Below are positions 38,670-50,063 of a stretch of 64,000 bases of DNA, one piece after another. Source of the stretch: Dreissena polymorpha (taxonomy: Eukaryota; Mollusca; Bivalvia; Myida; Dreissenidae); contig NC_068357.1 of assembly GCF_020536995.1 (NCBI RefSeq), positions 66,829,128-66,893,127 of the forward strand, read 5' to 3'. A program made the position numbers and the translations under genes. The notes beneath the pieces are model-generated. The model saw nothing but the letters and a program-made list of their open reading frames with translations, was not told the origin of the DNA and made no database searches. Numbering within the stretch: the stretch's first letter is position 1; every line of letters begins with the position of its first letter.

Positions 38670-39212
38670 TTAAAGCCTCGGTCCCATATAAGCCCGGATG
38701 GATACGACAGTCCCGGATCGAACCGAATCCCCACCCCCGGATCAAGATCCGGAGAGATCCGTTGCCTTTGTGGATTTTTTAGCGTAAACGGTCTTCCAAA
38801 GACCATCATCCCGATGACAACACGGCATCCACACGGACCAACCCGGCAGCAACATGCAATCAACACGGCGCCCACACGGACTGTCAGACACAGTGACGGC
38901 AGAGCTGCGGATCTACACGGCAGAGATGCGGATAAACACGGACCAACTCGACATTCGCACGGACCATCCCGGACCTAAACGACAACGATGCGGACAAACA
39001 CTGCAGTGATGGAGACCAAACACGATCTTCGCCAGGATCTTCAATAACTTGTATAAAAGCAGGTTGATTTTCGGTGATCCCATAATTCTGCAATCAGATC
39101 TGGAAAGTGTAACTTTTTACACAAGCTAAAACTTCAAAAAGCCACCTTAAATTAAACGCCTTGGATTTTTTTCAATTCCCAAACAATCGAAAAAGCAGCA
39201 CCCGCTTCAAAT

Positions 39213-39400
39213 GAAGATCAGCAACAACAAAGATCAGCAACAACAAAGATCAACAACAACAAAGATCAGCAACAACAAAGATCAGCAACAACAAAGATCA
39301 GCAACAACAAAGATCAGCAACAACAAAGATCAGCAACAACAAAGATCAGCAACAACAAAGATCAGCAACAACAAAGATCAGCAACAACAAAGATCAGCAA
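39213..39400. repeat. 15-base minisatellite (AAGATCAGCAACAAC), ~12 copies
   Basis: Near-perfect tandem units with a few substitutions. The period is a multiple of three, so a frame stays open on the plus strand, but this is not evidence of a gene. Confidence 0.95.
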
Positions 39401-39534
39401 GCTCGAGGTCCAAATCAAGACTCACAGAAACTGGCGCCAAAAGGAAAAGAAGAAGTCTCTCGTCCTTTCGGAGGAGGAGGTTATCATGGCCAATTGAATC
39501 AAGGAAACCCCAACGTCGTCCACGGCTATGAGGA

Positions 39535-39870
39535 TTATGGAGTGGTGTTAGTTAAAGTACAAGGTGCTACCACACCGAGAACATTGTACCGCGAATTTCT
39601 CTCGTCCAAGGCTCTCACAGAGTTATGCAACTGCCATCGATTGCCAAAATTCTTGGTGATGCTCGTGCACTCATCTGGCGTACCATAACACGGCAGTGTT
39701 CCCTCAGAAAAGTCTACAAGTATCGCATCGCAGGCTTGACGGATTACCTCAGAGATGTTATTGAATGCTACCCGAAAGCCATTCATCAGAGAGTGGCAAC
39801 TGTCTCAGATGTTAGGTACCGCAGTATTTTTGCCAACGTAATCCCAGCTGTCAGACGCTTCCTTTAGTTT
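39535..39870 (-). pseudogene. PIF/Harbinger transposase fragment
   Basis: Minus-strand translation gives LMNGFRVAFNNISEVIRQAC, then SEGTLPCYGTPDE, then NFGNRWQLHNSVRALDERN. This matches the Harbinger pattern of an F..I..V..ac.aI region, TP.eW and F...W...N.iGALDGKH. Similarity stops after the ALD motif, and an in-frame stop lies upstream of the Met at 39786. It is a short decayed piece with no DDE triad visible. Confidence 0.6.
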
Positions 39871-40119
39871 TAAACGTGATTCTCTGCTCAATGCATTTCA
39901 GGTTTTCTTGGTGTATCTGAAAACCCTCGCGCATGCTATTTAATAAGCCTGCTGCGTCTTCTTGCACCAGTTCGTCCATCAGCCCCGCGTTTTGGCCCAG
40001 GCCTGGTCTTCTGGCGAGCCATTTTCTGACCCAGATGGTTTTCCTTTTCGTTCTATTCGCTGGTGTTTACATATCTTTATCGAGACTTTTCTATTTCTCT
40101 GTGTCGATTGGCTTTTTCC

Positions 40120-40205
40120 CATGATGATGATGATGATGATGGTGGTAGTGGTGGTGATGATGATGATACTGATGAGAATAATGATGATGATGAGGAGGAG
40201 GAATA
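40120..40205. repeat. (ATG)n/(GTG)n imperfect microsatellite
   Basis: GATGATGATG and GGTGGTAGTGG runs. Confidence 0.9.
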
Positions 40206-41575
40206 GAACTTAACGTTATACCACTGTGAAGTAGAAAATGACTCATATGTCGAAAACATGCTTACAAAAATTAACATTAGACAAACAATAATTAATGAAC
40301 AATATACAGCAATATTATAATACTTTATTCCATAAGTGCATTTTATACTTAATTCGACACATACAAACATTGTGTGTGTATCCTCTGGTACCATTTTCAA
40401 AATATGGTTTCCTTGGTAACAGAATTTGAATGGAAATTTATTTATTAAATAAGATTGTAATGTTGTGTCATTATTTTATTTACCATACGAAAATTAAAAT
40501 AGCATATGCAAATTTTATTTATTTCTTTTAAATATTCATATTTCAGGTGTAACTTCTGAAGATATATACGTACGAGTATAGCATCGATAATAATTCATTA
40601 AAAAATACATTGACAATAATACTACAAAAAATACGTGGACAGTAAATGCACAAACATACCGTGCTCACTTAAGGTGTTTGACTTCACTTTTCAACATATT
40701 TGAAGTAAGTACACTATTTACATTGCAAATTAAGTTAAGCATAATACACATTTTATACAACACAAAATAAACACGTAACACCATTTTGTATGAATATCAA
40801 ATGAAAATGTATGTTGGTTGCCATGGAAACTAATTAATAAAAGGACCATAAAACACAAGTTTAGTCTTTGGTTGTTTATGAATTAAGTAATTTTTTGTTT
40901 TACAAATACAAAACGTACATTGTATGTTCATAATTACATGTATGCACATGAAAATTCAATTCCAATCTTATTGACTTACACACTTTGTAGTTAATTTTGA
41001 CCAATAAAAATATCAAATAATTGCAAAAGCAACAATTTTCACGAAATAAAAATAATTATGTTGCAAGTGGTTCAGAATTGTGTACAAAATTAATGAACTC
41101 ATTTACGTGGCAAACACTACATGCCAATGCATTCCATGCAATGACAATATGTACAAATTCGTGGCCCAAATTGTTATCAAGAACACCGCCAAAATATTAA
41201 ACATTGAACTTATTTACAACTTATCATTATGTCGTTCACGTCACATTGTCAAATATTTTGTGAAATATATATTTTTAAGTTGATAACAGATGATAACATT
41301 ACTACAAATAACGAAGCCTTAAAGAACCATGTTTTCATTATGGGTAGTTGCATTATTTGCTAAATTGTAAGCACATTTATGCATATTTGTAACACAAAAC
41401 CTCTGTCAAAAAATAATTCATAGTATTTCAAGTAAATTTGCTTAAACAATTTTCTTACAAATACATACCTGAACAAAAGATAAGTGATCTAAAAAGTTGT
41501 CCATTTACACACTATTACCAATGAAGAAGAAAATATATACATTCATACAATGGAGCTCAATTGGCAAGTATGTAT
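40206..41575. other. No gene recognised
   Basis: Very AT-rich. Frames are short and without recognisable content. Confidence 0.6.
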
Positions 41576-42087
41576 CGTTTAAAGCGAGATTATACGATTT
41601 TGTGAGATATTTATGAATTTCTATAAAATGTGTAAGAAACTTATTGTACATATATTTCAATAAAAATTAAAATAAAAGTTAAGAAGAACATGTGTCGAAA
41701 AATGCGAGATAAGCCAGATATTTAATTCTGAAATCGAAAATGTCTGTACAGTCGAATTCGCCAGCATGTATATCATGCATGTACGGTGTGAATCTAAATT
41801 AAGTTTAACGGTTCATTTGAAATTCCTGCAACGATTAATATTCATACGACACACGAACACTAACTCTGATCCTAATAAAACGACGAATGCTTCAGTTATT
41901 GTAGGAAAATATGTACGAAATATCTTCGTCCCAATCGGCTCGGGGCGCTTATTTGTATTTGCTGCATTTTATGAAATTCGTCTTAAATGTATAATTTTTC
42001 TTGCCTATTTTTGTGTAATTGTAACATATTTTATCAATATATTACAATTATACACATATGAAAAATCGTATAATCTCGCTTTAATGC
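41576..42087. mobile_element. MITE family G (~510 bases)
   Basis: Inverted ends TTAAAGCGAGATTATACGAT and its complement. Only one copy is seen here. A 109-codon frame inside has no recognisable domain. Confidence 0.8.
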
Positions 42088-42118
42088 TAAAATAATGATC
42101 ATTCTTCCACATGGAAAT

Positions 42119-42300
42119 TACACAGGCTATTCAGGGACGACACTTTCCGCTTTTATGATATTTTTCATAAAAGAAAAGTCTCTTCTTTGCAAAAATCCCA
42201 GTTAATGTGGAAAATTGCCGTCCCTGATAAGTCTGCACGGGCTAATCTGGGACGACACTTTACGCACATGCATTATACCCCCTTTTCACGGAGTGAGGCT
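42119..42300. mobile_element. MITE family A, left end missing
   Basis: Carries GGGACGACACTTTCCGCTTT, TCTCTTCTTTGCAAAAATCC and the right end CTTTACGCACATGCATTATA. Confidence 0.82.
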
Positions 42301-42772
42301 AATATGGCTCGATTGGTCATTGTCGACTCGGGTATTGCTTACATGTACCCCGGGTACTCTTCAGTATATTTACATGAACCCCGGGTACGATAAATATACT
42401 CAAACGTACCCGGTGGATATTTGACTGTACCCGAATTGTATTCCCGCCCAAAATCCGATTTCGTAAAACGCGCTACCGATTACCGTAAAACGATATTGTT
42501 TATCTAAAAACAAACTTCTCTTTTATCATAACTGCATCAAAATGTTTTTTTGAGTATGAGTTCCGATTATATAGAGGCCATTTAACAGAATATTGACATA
42601 AATATGAACATAATTAATTTTACAAAAGCCGAAACGACCGATTTAGCGCTAAAATTCCCGGGTACGATTAAGTATATTTACCGTTGCCGGGGTACATGTA
42701 AGTATACTTAAGATTACCCGGGGTATATGTAAGTTGTACCCGAGTCGACAATGATCAATCGAGCGCTAATAT
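42301..42772. mobile_element. MITE family F (~470 bases)
   Basis: The inverted ends include GCTCGATTGGTCATTGTCGA and, at the right, TCGACAATGATCAATCGAGC, followed inward by repeated CCCGGGTAC blocks on both sides. Confidence 0.88.
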
Positions 42773-44306
42773 GTATGCTAGGAAAAACTTTGTCTAATGT
42801 TACTAATGTATCCATTGGTCACGGGAATGCCTAGCATGATGCCTTTTTAGTTTAATCAGTATGTGGACAAATCATAGCAGCGCCACATTATTTTGAACTC
42901 CAGAATTATCTTGTTTCAACATAACAGACAGCTGTCATAAACGTCCAGTGTAAACGTATCGGTATTAATTGATTTCACGGCTATTTCAAATATAAAAATA
43001 ATGTCTGATGCCAGGAACATAAGAGAGTTGGTGTATTTCTGAAGACAACAGACGGAAGGGGTTTAGGTAGACAGCTGCAGACAAATGGTTTTAACCCGAC
43101 TTATGTGGAAATTACAACCAACACAGCGTTTCTTATGGTAGCTTTAAACTATTTACAACAGTACATCGCGTACAAACTTCACATATGTGTTATTTACTGA
43201 ATGAGTTGTTTAACTATTGAAAAGCACTCGATCGGCTATGTAAACATCCATGATAGAGCTAATGCGAAGTAATTTTACCCTAAGGGAGCAAACTGTAAGA
43301 ATACTATCCTATGAAAGGTTAACGTTCAGGGACTACCGGTATACATCCAATGTATGTTTTAATAGATAATTAAGTTGCATTTAATATATAAGTAATATGT
43401 AGATAAACAATACCCCGGCACGCATACTTAGACTTTGGGGTAAAAAAAAACATTTGGTTTTTTTTACAGTTAATTTGCCCAATGCCCGATGTACATTTCC
43501 CCACCAAGGAATACGTAAATATCAAACATGCCAAATATACAACATGACGTCTTAGTTCTGGTGCCGATTTTTTAAAAATCCCACGGTATACAATATTAAA
43601 ATATCCGAGAAAAGGCGTATCTACGGGTACGTAAGTTCGGTTTTATAACAGGCGTATCTACGGGTAAATAAGTTATGTTTTATAACAAAATACTGTGTCA
43701 TTCACAAAATCTTGCAGGGCTTCATAAGTTTTACAAATTAAGTATTGGGAGAGAATTTCACGATTTTCGATAGCTATATTACCGAATGAAAACATGCCAT
43801 AGTAAAATGCTATCTCTTGCACGACGGTTACATTACATTCGTGTATGTGAGAAAAATATAACACGGCGCTGTATTTTTAGTATTTTTTAATATAAGGGTG
43901 TGGTACTACAATTACGATAACTCACTAACACTTTTTACTCATCAGCTAAAACAATGTTGGTTTTTTCTCTGATATTTTACTTGGATGTTTCCAATTATTA
44001 TAGATTTATTTCCACTTGCCCACCATCAACACATTAATGCTAAAGAGAAACAATGTGGCATTGTTAAAACTTTATTGACGTGAGAGGTGGAAGATGAAAT
44101 TCCCCATTATATCATATCGGTATTAAATTTCTTCTCACAATGTTACATAACAACAAATCAATGTGTTTTCTTTGAGTTTTTACTTTTGTTTTTATTATTT
44201 GAAGACAAAGGCTTAATACGCCGATACGTGGTATTACCAGGCTACAATAAATATATCCTCAACTAGTGTTTCATCTATTTATAGAGGTAAATTTGCCGAC
44301 TTTCAT
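42773..44306. other. No gene recognised; short duplication at 43613-43687
   Basis: AT-rich sequence. GGCGTATCTACGGGTA...TAAGTT...TTTTATAACA occurs twice in tandem with small differences. Confidence 0.55.
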
Positions 44307-44362
44307 AAAATCAAAGACTTATCAATATACATGTAATATGTATATTGATAAGTCTTTGATAA
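44307..44362. repeat. Perfect short hairpin
   Basis: ATCAAAGACTTATCAATATA is followed after a few bases by its exact complement, giving arms over 20 bases long around a loop of about five. It lies ~150 bases upstream of the SAYSD1 start. Confidence 0.85.
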
Positions 44363-44517
44363 AATTGAAAGCTGGAAAAAAACAGTTTAAATACTCGTTT
44401 CCCTCTTTTTTTCAAAACAGAGCGTCAGTCATTGTGATGGAATGCCTTATCAAGCATATAGGATGAAACGTCTATGGGCGAACCATCTTTTGTACGAAAC
44501 TTCCCGGAGCCGTATTG

Positions 44518-47500
44518 ATGGAGAAACAGTTGGCAGAGTATCGCGCTAGGAAGGAAAAAGAACGTCTGCGAGAAAACAAGACTGTTTTTGGTGGATGGTT
44601 TTCAAAGAAACAGGGCCCAGTCAATGTTGCCGTAGAAAGACATCAAGTTGACACAACAGAGGTGACGTATTTTGGCCAACGATCGAAACTATATATTTTT
44701 CGGACGTCCTGTCTATTCGGATTATTGTTTAGAATGAACGCAAATCATGCCATGTAAGCTTTTTTAGCCACGATACGGATATTCTGACCAGAAATAGACA
44801 TGTATTAGTTTAATTTCTGTTTATGATGGATGCTTAGTAGAGTATTTTGTTATGCGTTTTAATGAACTCTTTTTTTGTTGCTTTTTTGTACATTCATATT
44901 TTCACTTTTCCTTTTTGAAATGTGACTGTTATATTTGTAAATTTCATTTGAATGCATCATCACGACCCTCTTAATAAATGCATTAAATAAATTAAGGGAA
45001 CATTTAAAAATACACATGATTGATGTGTAAATATGAAGTGAAATGGTTTTTTTCTTTATATAATAAACAAGCGCTAACATTTTCTTATTTAAATCAGCGA
45101 TTATTTCAACAAATTACTGGATAGATTTAGCTCATGGTAATAATGTATATTATGTACATAAATCTATGTTTCTCATCTGTCCGGCCCTCCGGTTTGATTG
45201 CTGATGTCCATTTTTTTTTTAAATAAACATTGTCTTAATAAATATAATAATAATCTTTTGGTCAGGTTGGCATTTAAATATTTAACCATTTCTTTTAAAA
45301 ATAAGCAACTATAAGTTAACACATTTGTTAAAGTTACTAATAAAGTCCAAGACACAAATGTAATTAATAATAATTATGTATGATGTCATTTAAATATTCA
45401 TAACAGAAGTCCTGTGAACAGTGGCAATCATGCCAATGATTTTCATAATAATCATTTTCACGTTTTGGTAACTTGACAAACTTGAAAAAATTGTTTCAGA
45501 TTTGCAAATTTGTTCATAGAAGTTCTGATATTCGCGAGGAAACAATATTATCAGCATATTTTGTGACACAACAAGGATTGCATAATTAAAGTATAAAATA
45601 CACCACGCATTATACGAGCACGGATGGCCAAGTGGTTTAATTGTTAGACTTTTACTCCAAGGGTCAGTGGTTCAAGCACAGTTGAGAATTACTTGTTTTC
45701 TTTTTATAATTGTATCCGTGTTTTTTACTTGAGCTTTTTAATTCCAATGTTTACATTTATCAATGCCAAGCATTTAATCACAAACTATTAAATGCTAATT
45801 TTTATGCTCCCCCAAAAAAACTTTTGGGGGGGAGCATATAGTCGCCGCTTCGTCTGTCAGTGTGTCCTTCCGTCTGTGCACAATTTTTGTCTGGACTATT
45901 TCTCAGCAACAAATGACCGGAATTCAATGAAACTTTATGGGAAGCTTTACTACCAAGAGGAGATAAGCATATTATCAGCGGGTTCTGGTCACATGATTTT
46001 TCACAGAGTTATGGCCCTTTGAAGTTTTCCATTAACTGTACATATAGTGCAATTCTTGTCCCCCCAACTACTAGACGTTTCCTTTTATCTGAATGTATAT
46101 GACAAAAAAACTTTATGGAGCATCACCCCTCTCCGATGGTTTTTTGTTTTTATGTCCCCCACTATAGTAGTGGGGGACATATTGTTTTTGCCCTGTCTGT
46201 TGGTCTGTCTGTCTGTTTGCGCCAACTTTAACATTTTGCAATAACTTTTGCTATATTGAAGATAGCAACTTCATATTTGGCATGCATGTGTATCTCATGA
46301 AGCTGCACATTTTGAGTGGTGAAAGGTCAAGGTCAAGGTCATCCTTCAAGGTCAGAGGTCAAATATATGTGGCCAAAATCGCTTATTTTATGAATACTTT
46401 TGCAATATTGAAGATAGCAACTTGATATTTGGCATGCATGTGTATCTCATGGAGCTGCACATTTTGAGTGGTGAAAAGTCAAGGTCAAGGTCATCCTTCA
46501 AGGTCAGAGGTCAATTATATGTGGCCCAAATCGCTTATTTTATGAATACTTTTGCAATATTGAAGATAGCAACTTGATATTTGGCATGCATGTGCATCTC
46601 ATGGAGCTGCTCATTTTGAGTGGTGAAAGGTCAAGGTCAAGGTCATCCTTCAAGGTCAGAGGTAAAATATATGTGGCCCAAATCGCTTATTTTATGAATA
46701 CTTTTGCAATATTGAAGATAGCAACTTGATATTTGGCATGCATGTGTATCTCAAGGAGCTGCACATTTTGAGTGGTGAAAGGTCAAGGTCAAGGTCATCC
46801 TTCACAAGGTCAAGGTCATCCTACAATGTCAAACATCATATAGGGGGACATTGTGTTTCACAAACGCATCTTGTTTTAGTTACCCCATGCCCAGTTTCAG
46901 AAGGGGAATATAAGATCATTTTTAACAGCCAATTTCTACATTTCTCAGGTGATTGATTTGAAACTACCTTTGAATATGTTATCAAATGAAGTTTAGATTT
47001 TTGAGAACATATTTACTGTCCAAGGGATCCTCACATTCCTGAGTTATTTACCCTTCCCCTCAAATTGGATTTATTCCTAGGTTGTAAGGCAAAAAGAAAA
47101 TGTATGGTGTTTCTTTTTCTCTTTTCAGGAAGGTACTACTCTACTTATTAAACCAGGGACAAACTGTGTAGAGCCGCAAGTACCAGTAGGAAAGCCAGAG
47201 AGCTCGCAGTATTCAGCTGTTGAATCTATCCCTGAACCTGCTGACATCAATAATTGGAAGAAATACACAAGCATTACACTTAAAGTCCTGCTCTGGGGTC
47301 TCCTTTGGAAGTACTTCATATCAATAGGCTTTGGGGCAGTTTATTTCATAATCTCTTGCTCATTTCTGATGTATATCAACACCAGCACTGGTCCAAGGTT
47401 AGGAAACCGGTTAAGTGCTTACTCGGTATTCAATCCAAACCAAGAGCGAATTGACGGAACATTTACAGCTGAGCAGTTTGAAAGTGAACTTAGACACGGG

Positions 47501-47518
47501 TCCCATGCAGTGAAATAA
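44518..47518 (+). CDS. SAYSD1: SAYSvFN domain-containing protein (SAYSD1 orthologue), two coding exons
   Basis: Exon 1 is 44518-44661 (48 codons, MEKQLAEYRARKEKERLREN..., cf. vertebrate SAYSD1 MEQRLAEFRA). It ends at GAG/GTGACG in phase 0. Exon 2 is 47129-47518 after CTTTTCAG, giving 129 codons and TAA. The joined protein is 177 aa, close to human SAYSD1 (183). Residues ~98-132 form a hydrophobic membrane region. SAYSVF at 144-149 begins the diagnostic motif, followed by NPNQERIDGTFTAEQFESEL. SAYSD1 is reported as an ER-membrane protein that binds the translocon and recognises UFMylated ribosomes during stalled secretion. The 2.47-kb intron contains a tRNA-like sequence and two hairpin-headed repeats. 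The ATG at 44518 was chosen because similarity starts there. The amine oxidase gene follows 154 bases after the stop. Confidence 0.92.
45616..45688 (+). mobile_element. tRNA-like sequence in SAYSD1 intron
   Basis: An A-box-like TGGCCAAGTGGTT and a B-box-like GTGGTTCAAGCAC lie at tRNA spacing, but the anticodon and T stems do not pair well. More likely a SINE head or tRNA relic than a working tRNA. Confidence 0.4.
45804..46120 (+). mobile_element. Pearl-like hairpin-headed element (CTCCCCC type)
   Basis: The head TATGCTCCCCCAAAA pairs with TTTTGGGGGGGAGCATA. CTTCGTCTGTC-type sequence and a body with AGAGTTATGGCCCTTTG follow. The right end is unclear. Confidence 0.65.
46151..46876 (+). mobile_element. 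Pearl-like element with 152-base tandem core
   Basis: The head TATGTCCCCCACTATAGTAG pairs with GTGGGGGACATA. CTGTCTGTCTG follows, then nearly four tandem core units whose GATAGCAACTT marker recurs at 46261, 46413, 46565 and 46717 (exactly 152 apart). The end is GGGGGACATTGTGTTTCACA then AACGCATCTTGTTTT. The design matches bivalve 'pearl' repeats (hairpin or conserved head, short microsatellite, tandem core), often regarded as non-autonomous Helitron-like elements. It lies inside the SAYSD1 intron. Confidence 0.85.
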
Positions 47519-47672
47519 ACAGAATCTCCAATTTTAGTTCCTTATCGTAAATATTTAATACTATATTCAATTTATTAGTTCACACACATCTGTGTAGCAG
47601 TACTTAATATTCCATTTATTGGTTGGATTTTTTAAATTCTTTTTTTACAGCTGAATATAAGATCTGTTAAAA

Positions 47673-49244
47673 ATGAATCTGTGTATGTTTTCCACACACT
47701 ATTTGTTTTCGATATTGTTATATATGATTGTGATGTCAGGCATGTTGACAGTGCTTGCAAAAAATGGCAAAGACAAAAAGAATGAGATACAAGTACCTAA
47801 AGAAGTGGTTGTTGTGGGTGGAGGAATGGCAGGCATGGCTGCAGCTAGGAGACTTGTGAAGTCTAAAACTGTCAATGTACATGTTTATGAGGCCAGAAAG
47901 GATCGTTATGGCGGTCGAATCTGGACCAATCGTGATCTTGCACGTGGCGTGAGAGGTGTTGATGTAGACATCGGAGGAATGTTCTTGAATAATAAAGCTA
48001 AAAACAACCCGCTGGTAAAGCTTGCTGAAGAATTTGAATTAGAAACTAGGAACGCTGGTTCACTTCAAGTAAGAATTTTCGATGGCAAAGACAGAAAGAT
48101 GTACTCTGGTGTTAACGCTACAGATCTGTACAGAGAAGCATTCCAAATTATCATAAAAGCTATGCAGAATGTGCATTATAAATCCGACATTTCCATGAGT
48201 CGATTAGCCTCAGAAGCTATACAGATGGCTTACGAACAATCAGACGAGGCAAAAACTGCTCCTTTGTTTCCTAGGGAAATTCTTGAGCCACTTATTAGGT
48301 CGTTTCCAACAGTGATGCTGCAGAATTTTTCATCCAAATTCTATGATATTCAAACAGACTTTGGCTGGGATACAATCATTGTTGATGGCATTGGAGCCCT
48401 TTTGGACCGCATAGTGAGCGGAAGTTCTGGCTTGGAGCCTCCACTTAAGGTACAACTCAACAAAGTCCTGAGAAACATTCAAGTAGATGATAAAAGAAAG
48501 AAAGTGATTATAAGAACAACAGACAAGAAGCAAGTGCTGGCAGATGCAGTGGTTATAGCTTTACCATTAGGAGTTCTGAAGTCGGATGCACTATGGTTTG
48601 AACCTCGTCTTCCAGAAAAGCTTACCAAAGCTTTAGATGAGATTGGAATTGGTTATTCAGGGAAGATAATCGTAGGATTTGATGAAGCATTCTGGCCTCA
48701 AGAAGTTGGAACATTCACAGCTTGCTCAGACACTGCTAAAAATGGTTTCCTACAGACTTGGTTTAATGCATACAGACTTAGTGGTAACCCGTATCTTCAC
48801 GGCAATATCTTAGGTGACGAAGCCAAGGTTTGGGAAACCAAACCAGAAACTGAGCTCAAAGCTGCTGTGTTAAAAGTCTTAGGAGAAATGTTTGGTGAGG
48901 ACATAGTGAATGCACGAAAGGTAACTTCATTTGTGGTCTCCGAATGGTCCACGGATGAATTTGTCCAAGGCTCCGTATCCTATGCAAAAGTTGGAAACAC
49001 AAGAGACATTTGGCAAACACTTCAAGAGCCTGTGTGTCCATATATATATTTTGCTGGGGCATATACAGAGTCGATTGGTCACGTGGATTCACTACATGGT
49101 GCATACAATTCTGGTATCAGAGCTGCAGAACAGATTCTAGACAATTTCTGCACAAAACAAGCAAAGTCCAAGTCCAAAAAGCAGCCTGCTAAGAAGCCAA
49201 ATGTTATTAAACATAATGTCACAATGAGAAAAGATGAACTTTAA
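47673..49244 (+). CDS. Secretory-pathway FAD amine oxidase with KDEL tail (523 aa)
   Basis: A flavin-containing amine oxidase of the polyamine/monoamine oxidase superfamily, expected to oxidise an amine with release of H2O2; the substrate cannot be told from sequence. Residues 1-29 form a signal peptide (LFSILLYMIVMSGMLTVLA). The Rossmann motif VVVVGGGMAGMAAARR lies at 45-60, its acidic partner is E73 and GGRIWT is at 80-85. K331 in YSGKIIVGFDEAFW matches the conserved flavin-site lysine. The C-terminal FAD motif YFAGAYTES...GAYNSGIRAAE is near 456-485. The protein ends in a lysine-rich tail and KDEL, the ER retrieval signal. Length is typical. The coding region is one exon behind a TTTTTTTACAG acceptor (AG at 47649-47650). 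SAYSD1, also an ER protein, ends just upstream. Confidence 0.92.
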   Translation: MNLCMFSTHYLFSILLYMIVMSGMLTVLAKNGKDKKNEIQVPKEVVVVGGGMAGMAAARRLVKSKTVNVHVYEARKDRYGGRIWTNRDLARGVRGVDVDIGGMFLNNKAKNNPLVKLAEEFELETRNAGSLQVRIFDGKDRKMYSGVNATDLYREAFQIIIKAMQNVHYKSDISMSRLASEAIQMAYEQSDEAKTAPLFPREILEPLIRSFPTVMLQNFSSKFYDIQTDFGWDTIIVDGIGALLDRIVSGSSGLEPPLKVQLNKVLRNIQVDDKRKKVIIRTTDKKQVLADAVVIALPLGVLKSDALWFEPRLPEKLTKALDEIGIGYSGKIIVGFDEAFWPQEVGTFTACSDTAKNGFLQTWFNAYRLSGNPYLHGNILGDEAKVWETKPETELKAAVLKVLGEMFGEDIVNARKVTSFVVSEWSTDEFVQGSVSYAKVGNTRDIWQTLQEPVCPYIYFAGAYTESIGHVDSLHGAYNSGIRAAEQILDNFCTKQAKSKSKKQPAKKPNVIKHNVTMRKDEL

Positions 49245-49488
49245 ACAATAATAATTGGAAACAATATTTGCAATGTTACTTGAATAGTTGTGTATTTACA
49301 TGTTGGTGCGAAGATTTTTGACATGTATAGGTACATGTTTCATTAAGTTAAGGAATTCCAATTATGACAGTATCTTTTTTGATGCAAGCAAATTGCAATT
49401 TTCTCATTTGGAATTTAAACAAATAATCTGAAATTTCAGTATTTTGACTTTAGTCTTTGTACCATCTCAATTTTCCAAGCAAGTTTTT
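49245..49488 (+). other. 3' flank of the amine oxidase gene
   Basis: AT-rich, probably 3' UTR. A clear AATAAA was not identified. Confidence 0.35.
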
Positions 49489-49779
49489 TATGCCCCCGGA
49501 TCAAATGATCGGGGGTATATTGTTTTTGGCCTGTCTGTCTGTCTGTCATTGTATGTGTCTGTCTGTCATTGTTTGTGTCACAAACCTAACCTTGGTCATA
49601 ACTTTTGCAATATTGAAGATAGCATCTTGATATTTGGCATGCATGTGTATCTCATGGAGCTGCATATTTTGAGTGGTGAACGGTCAAGGATTCTTTAAGG
49701 TGAAAGGTCAATAATATTAAAAAAAATCAAAGCGGTGCAGTAGGGGGCATTGCGTTTCTGACAAACACATATCTTGTTT
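49489..49779 (+). mobile_element. Pearl-like element, one core unit
   Basis: The head TATGCCCCCGGATCAAATGA pairs with ATCGGGGGTATA. CTGTCTGTCTGTC repeats, one GATAGCATCTTGATATTTGG core unit and the end GGGGGCATTGCGTTTCTGAC then AAACACATATCTTGTTT follow. Confidence 0.85.
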
Positions 49780-50063
49780 AGAAAATATATTTACTGAAAG
49801 TCATTTAGGTGTGTAAAAATTTTATTATGTATTTCTATGCAGCACTCTTATTATTGAAATGACAGTATTTTGCTTGATTTATGTTGCCTTACATTATTGC
49901 ATTAAAACATGGACGCCATTTACATGGAAATCTAATCTGCGAAACATTTATTTGTTACTAGACATTTTTAACATTTTCAGCCACTAGCATCTATACAGAT
50001 TAGTAAAGATTAATTTCTTGTTTATATCGTTGAGATATTTAGAAGTTTCAGTTTCAAGTTTAT

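Larger units (their letters stand above)
38670..39870 (-). mobile_element. PIF/Harbinger-type element remains
   Basis: The left part (38670-39010) is a GC-rich block rich in CACACGGACC and CCGGATC-type sequence, which stands out from its AT-rich surroundings. The right part holds transposase remains. Grouping them as one element is inference, and the ends are not defined. Confidence 0.45.

Noticed and set aside
39211-39531. A Gln/Asn/Ser-rich protein of 106 codons
   Set aside because: Most of it is the 15-base minisatellite, and the rest lies in Harbinger-related sequence.
44662-44757. Extension of the SAYSD1 first exon past 44661
   Set aside because: Similarity to SAYSD1 resumes only at 47129. 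A GAG/GTGACG donor and a CTTTTCAG acceptor join in phase, so the read-through is intron.
45616-45688. A functional tRNA gene
   Set aside because: Box-like motifs are present but the anticodon and T stems do not pair properly; a relic or SINE head is likelier.
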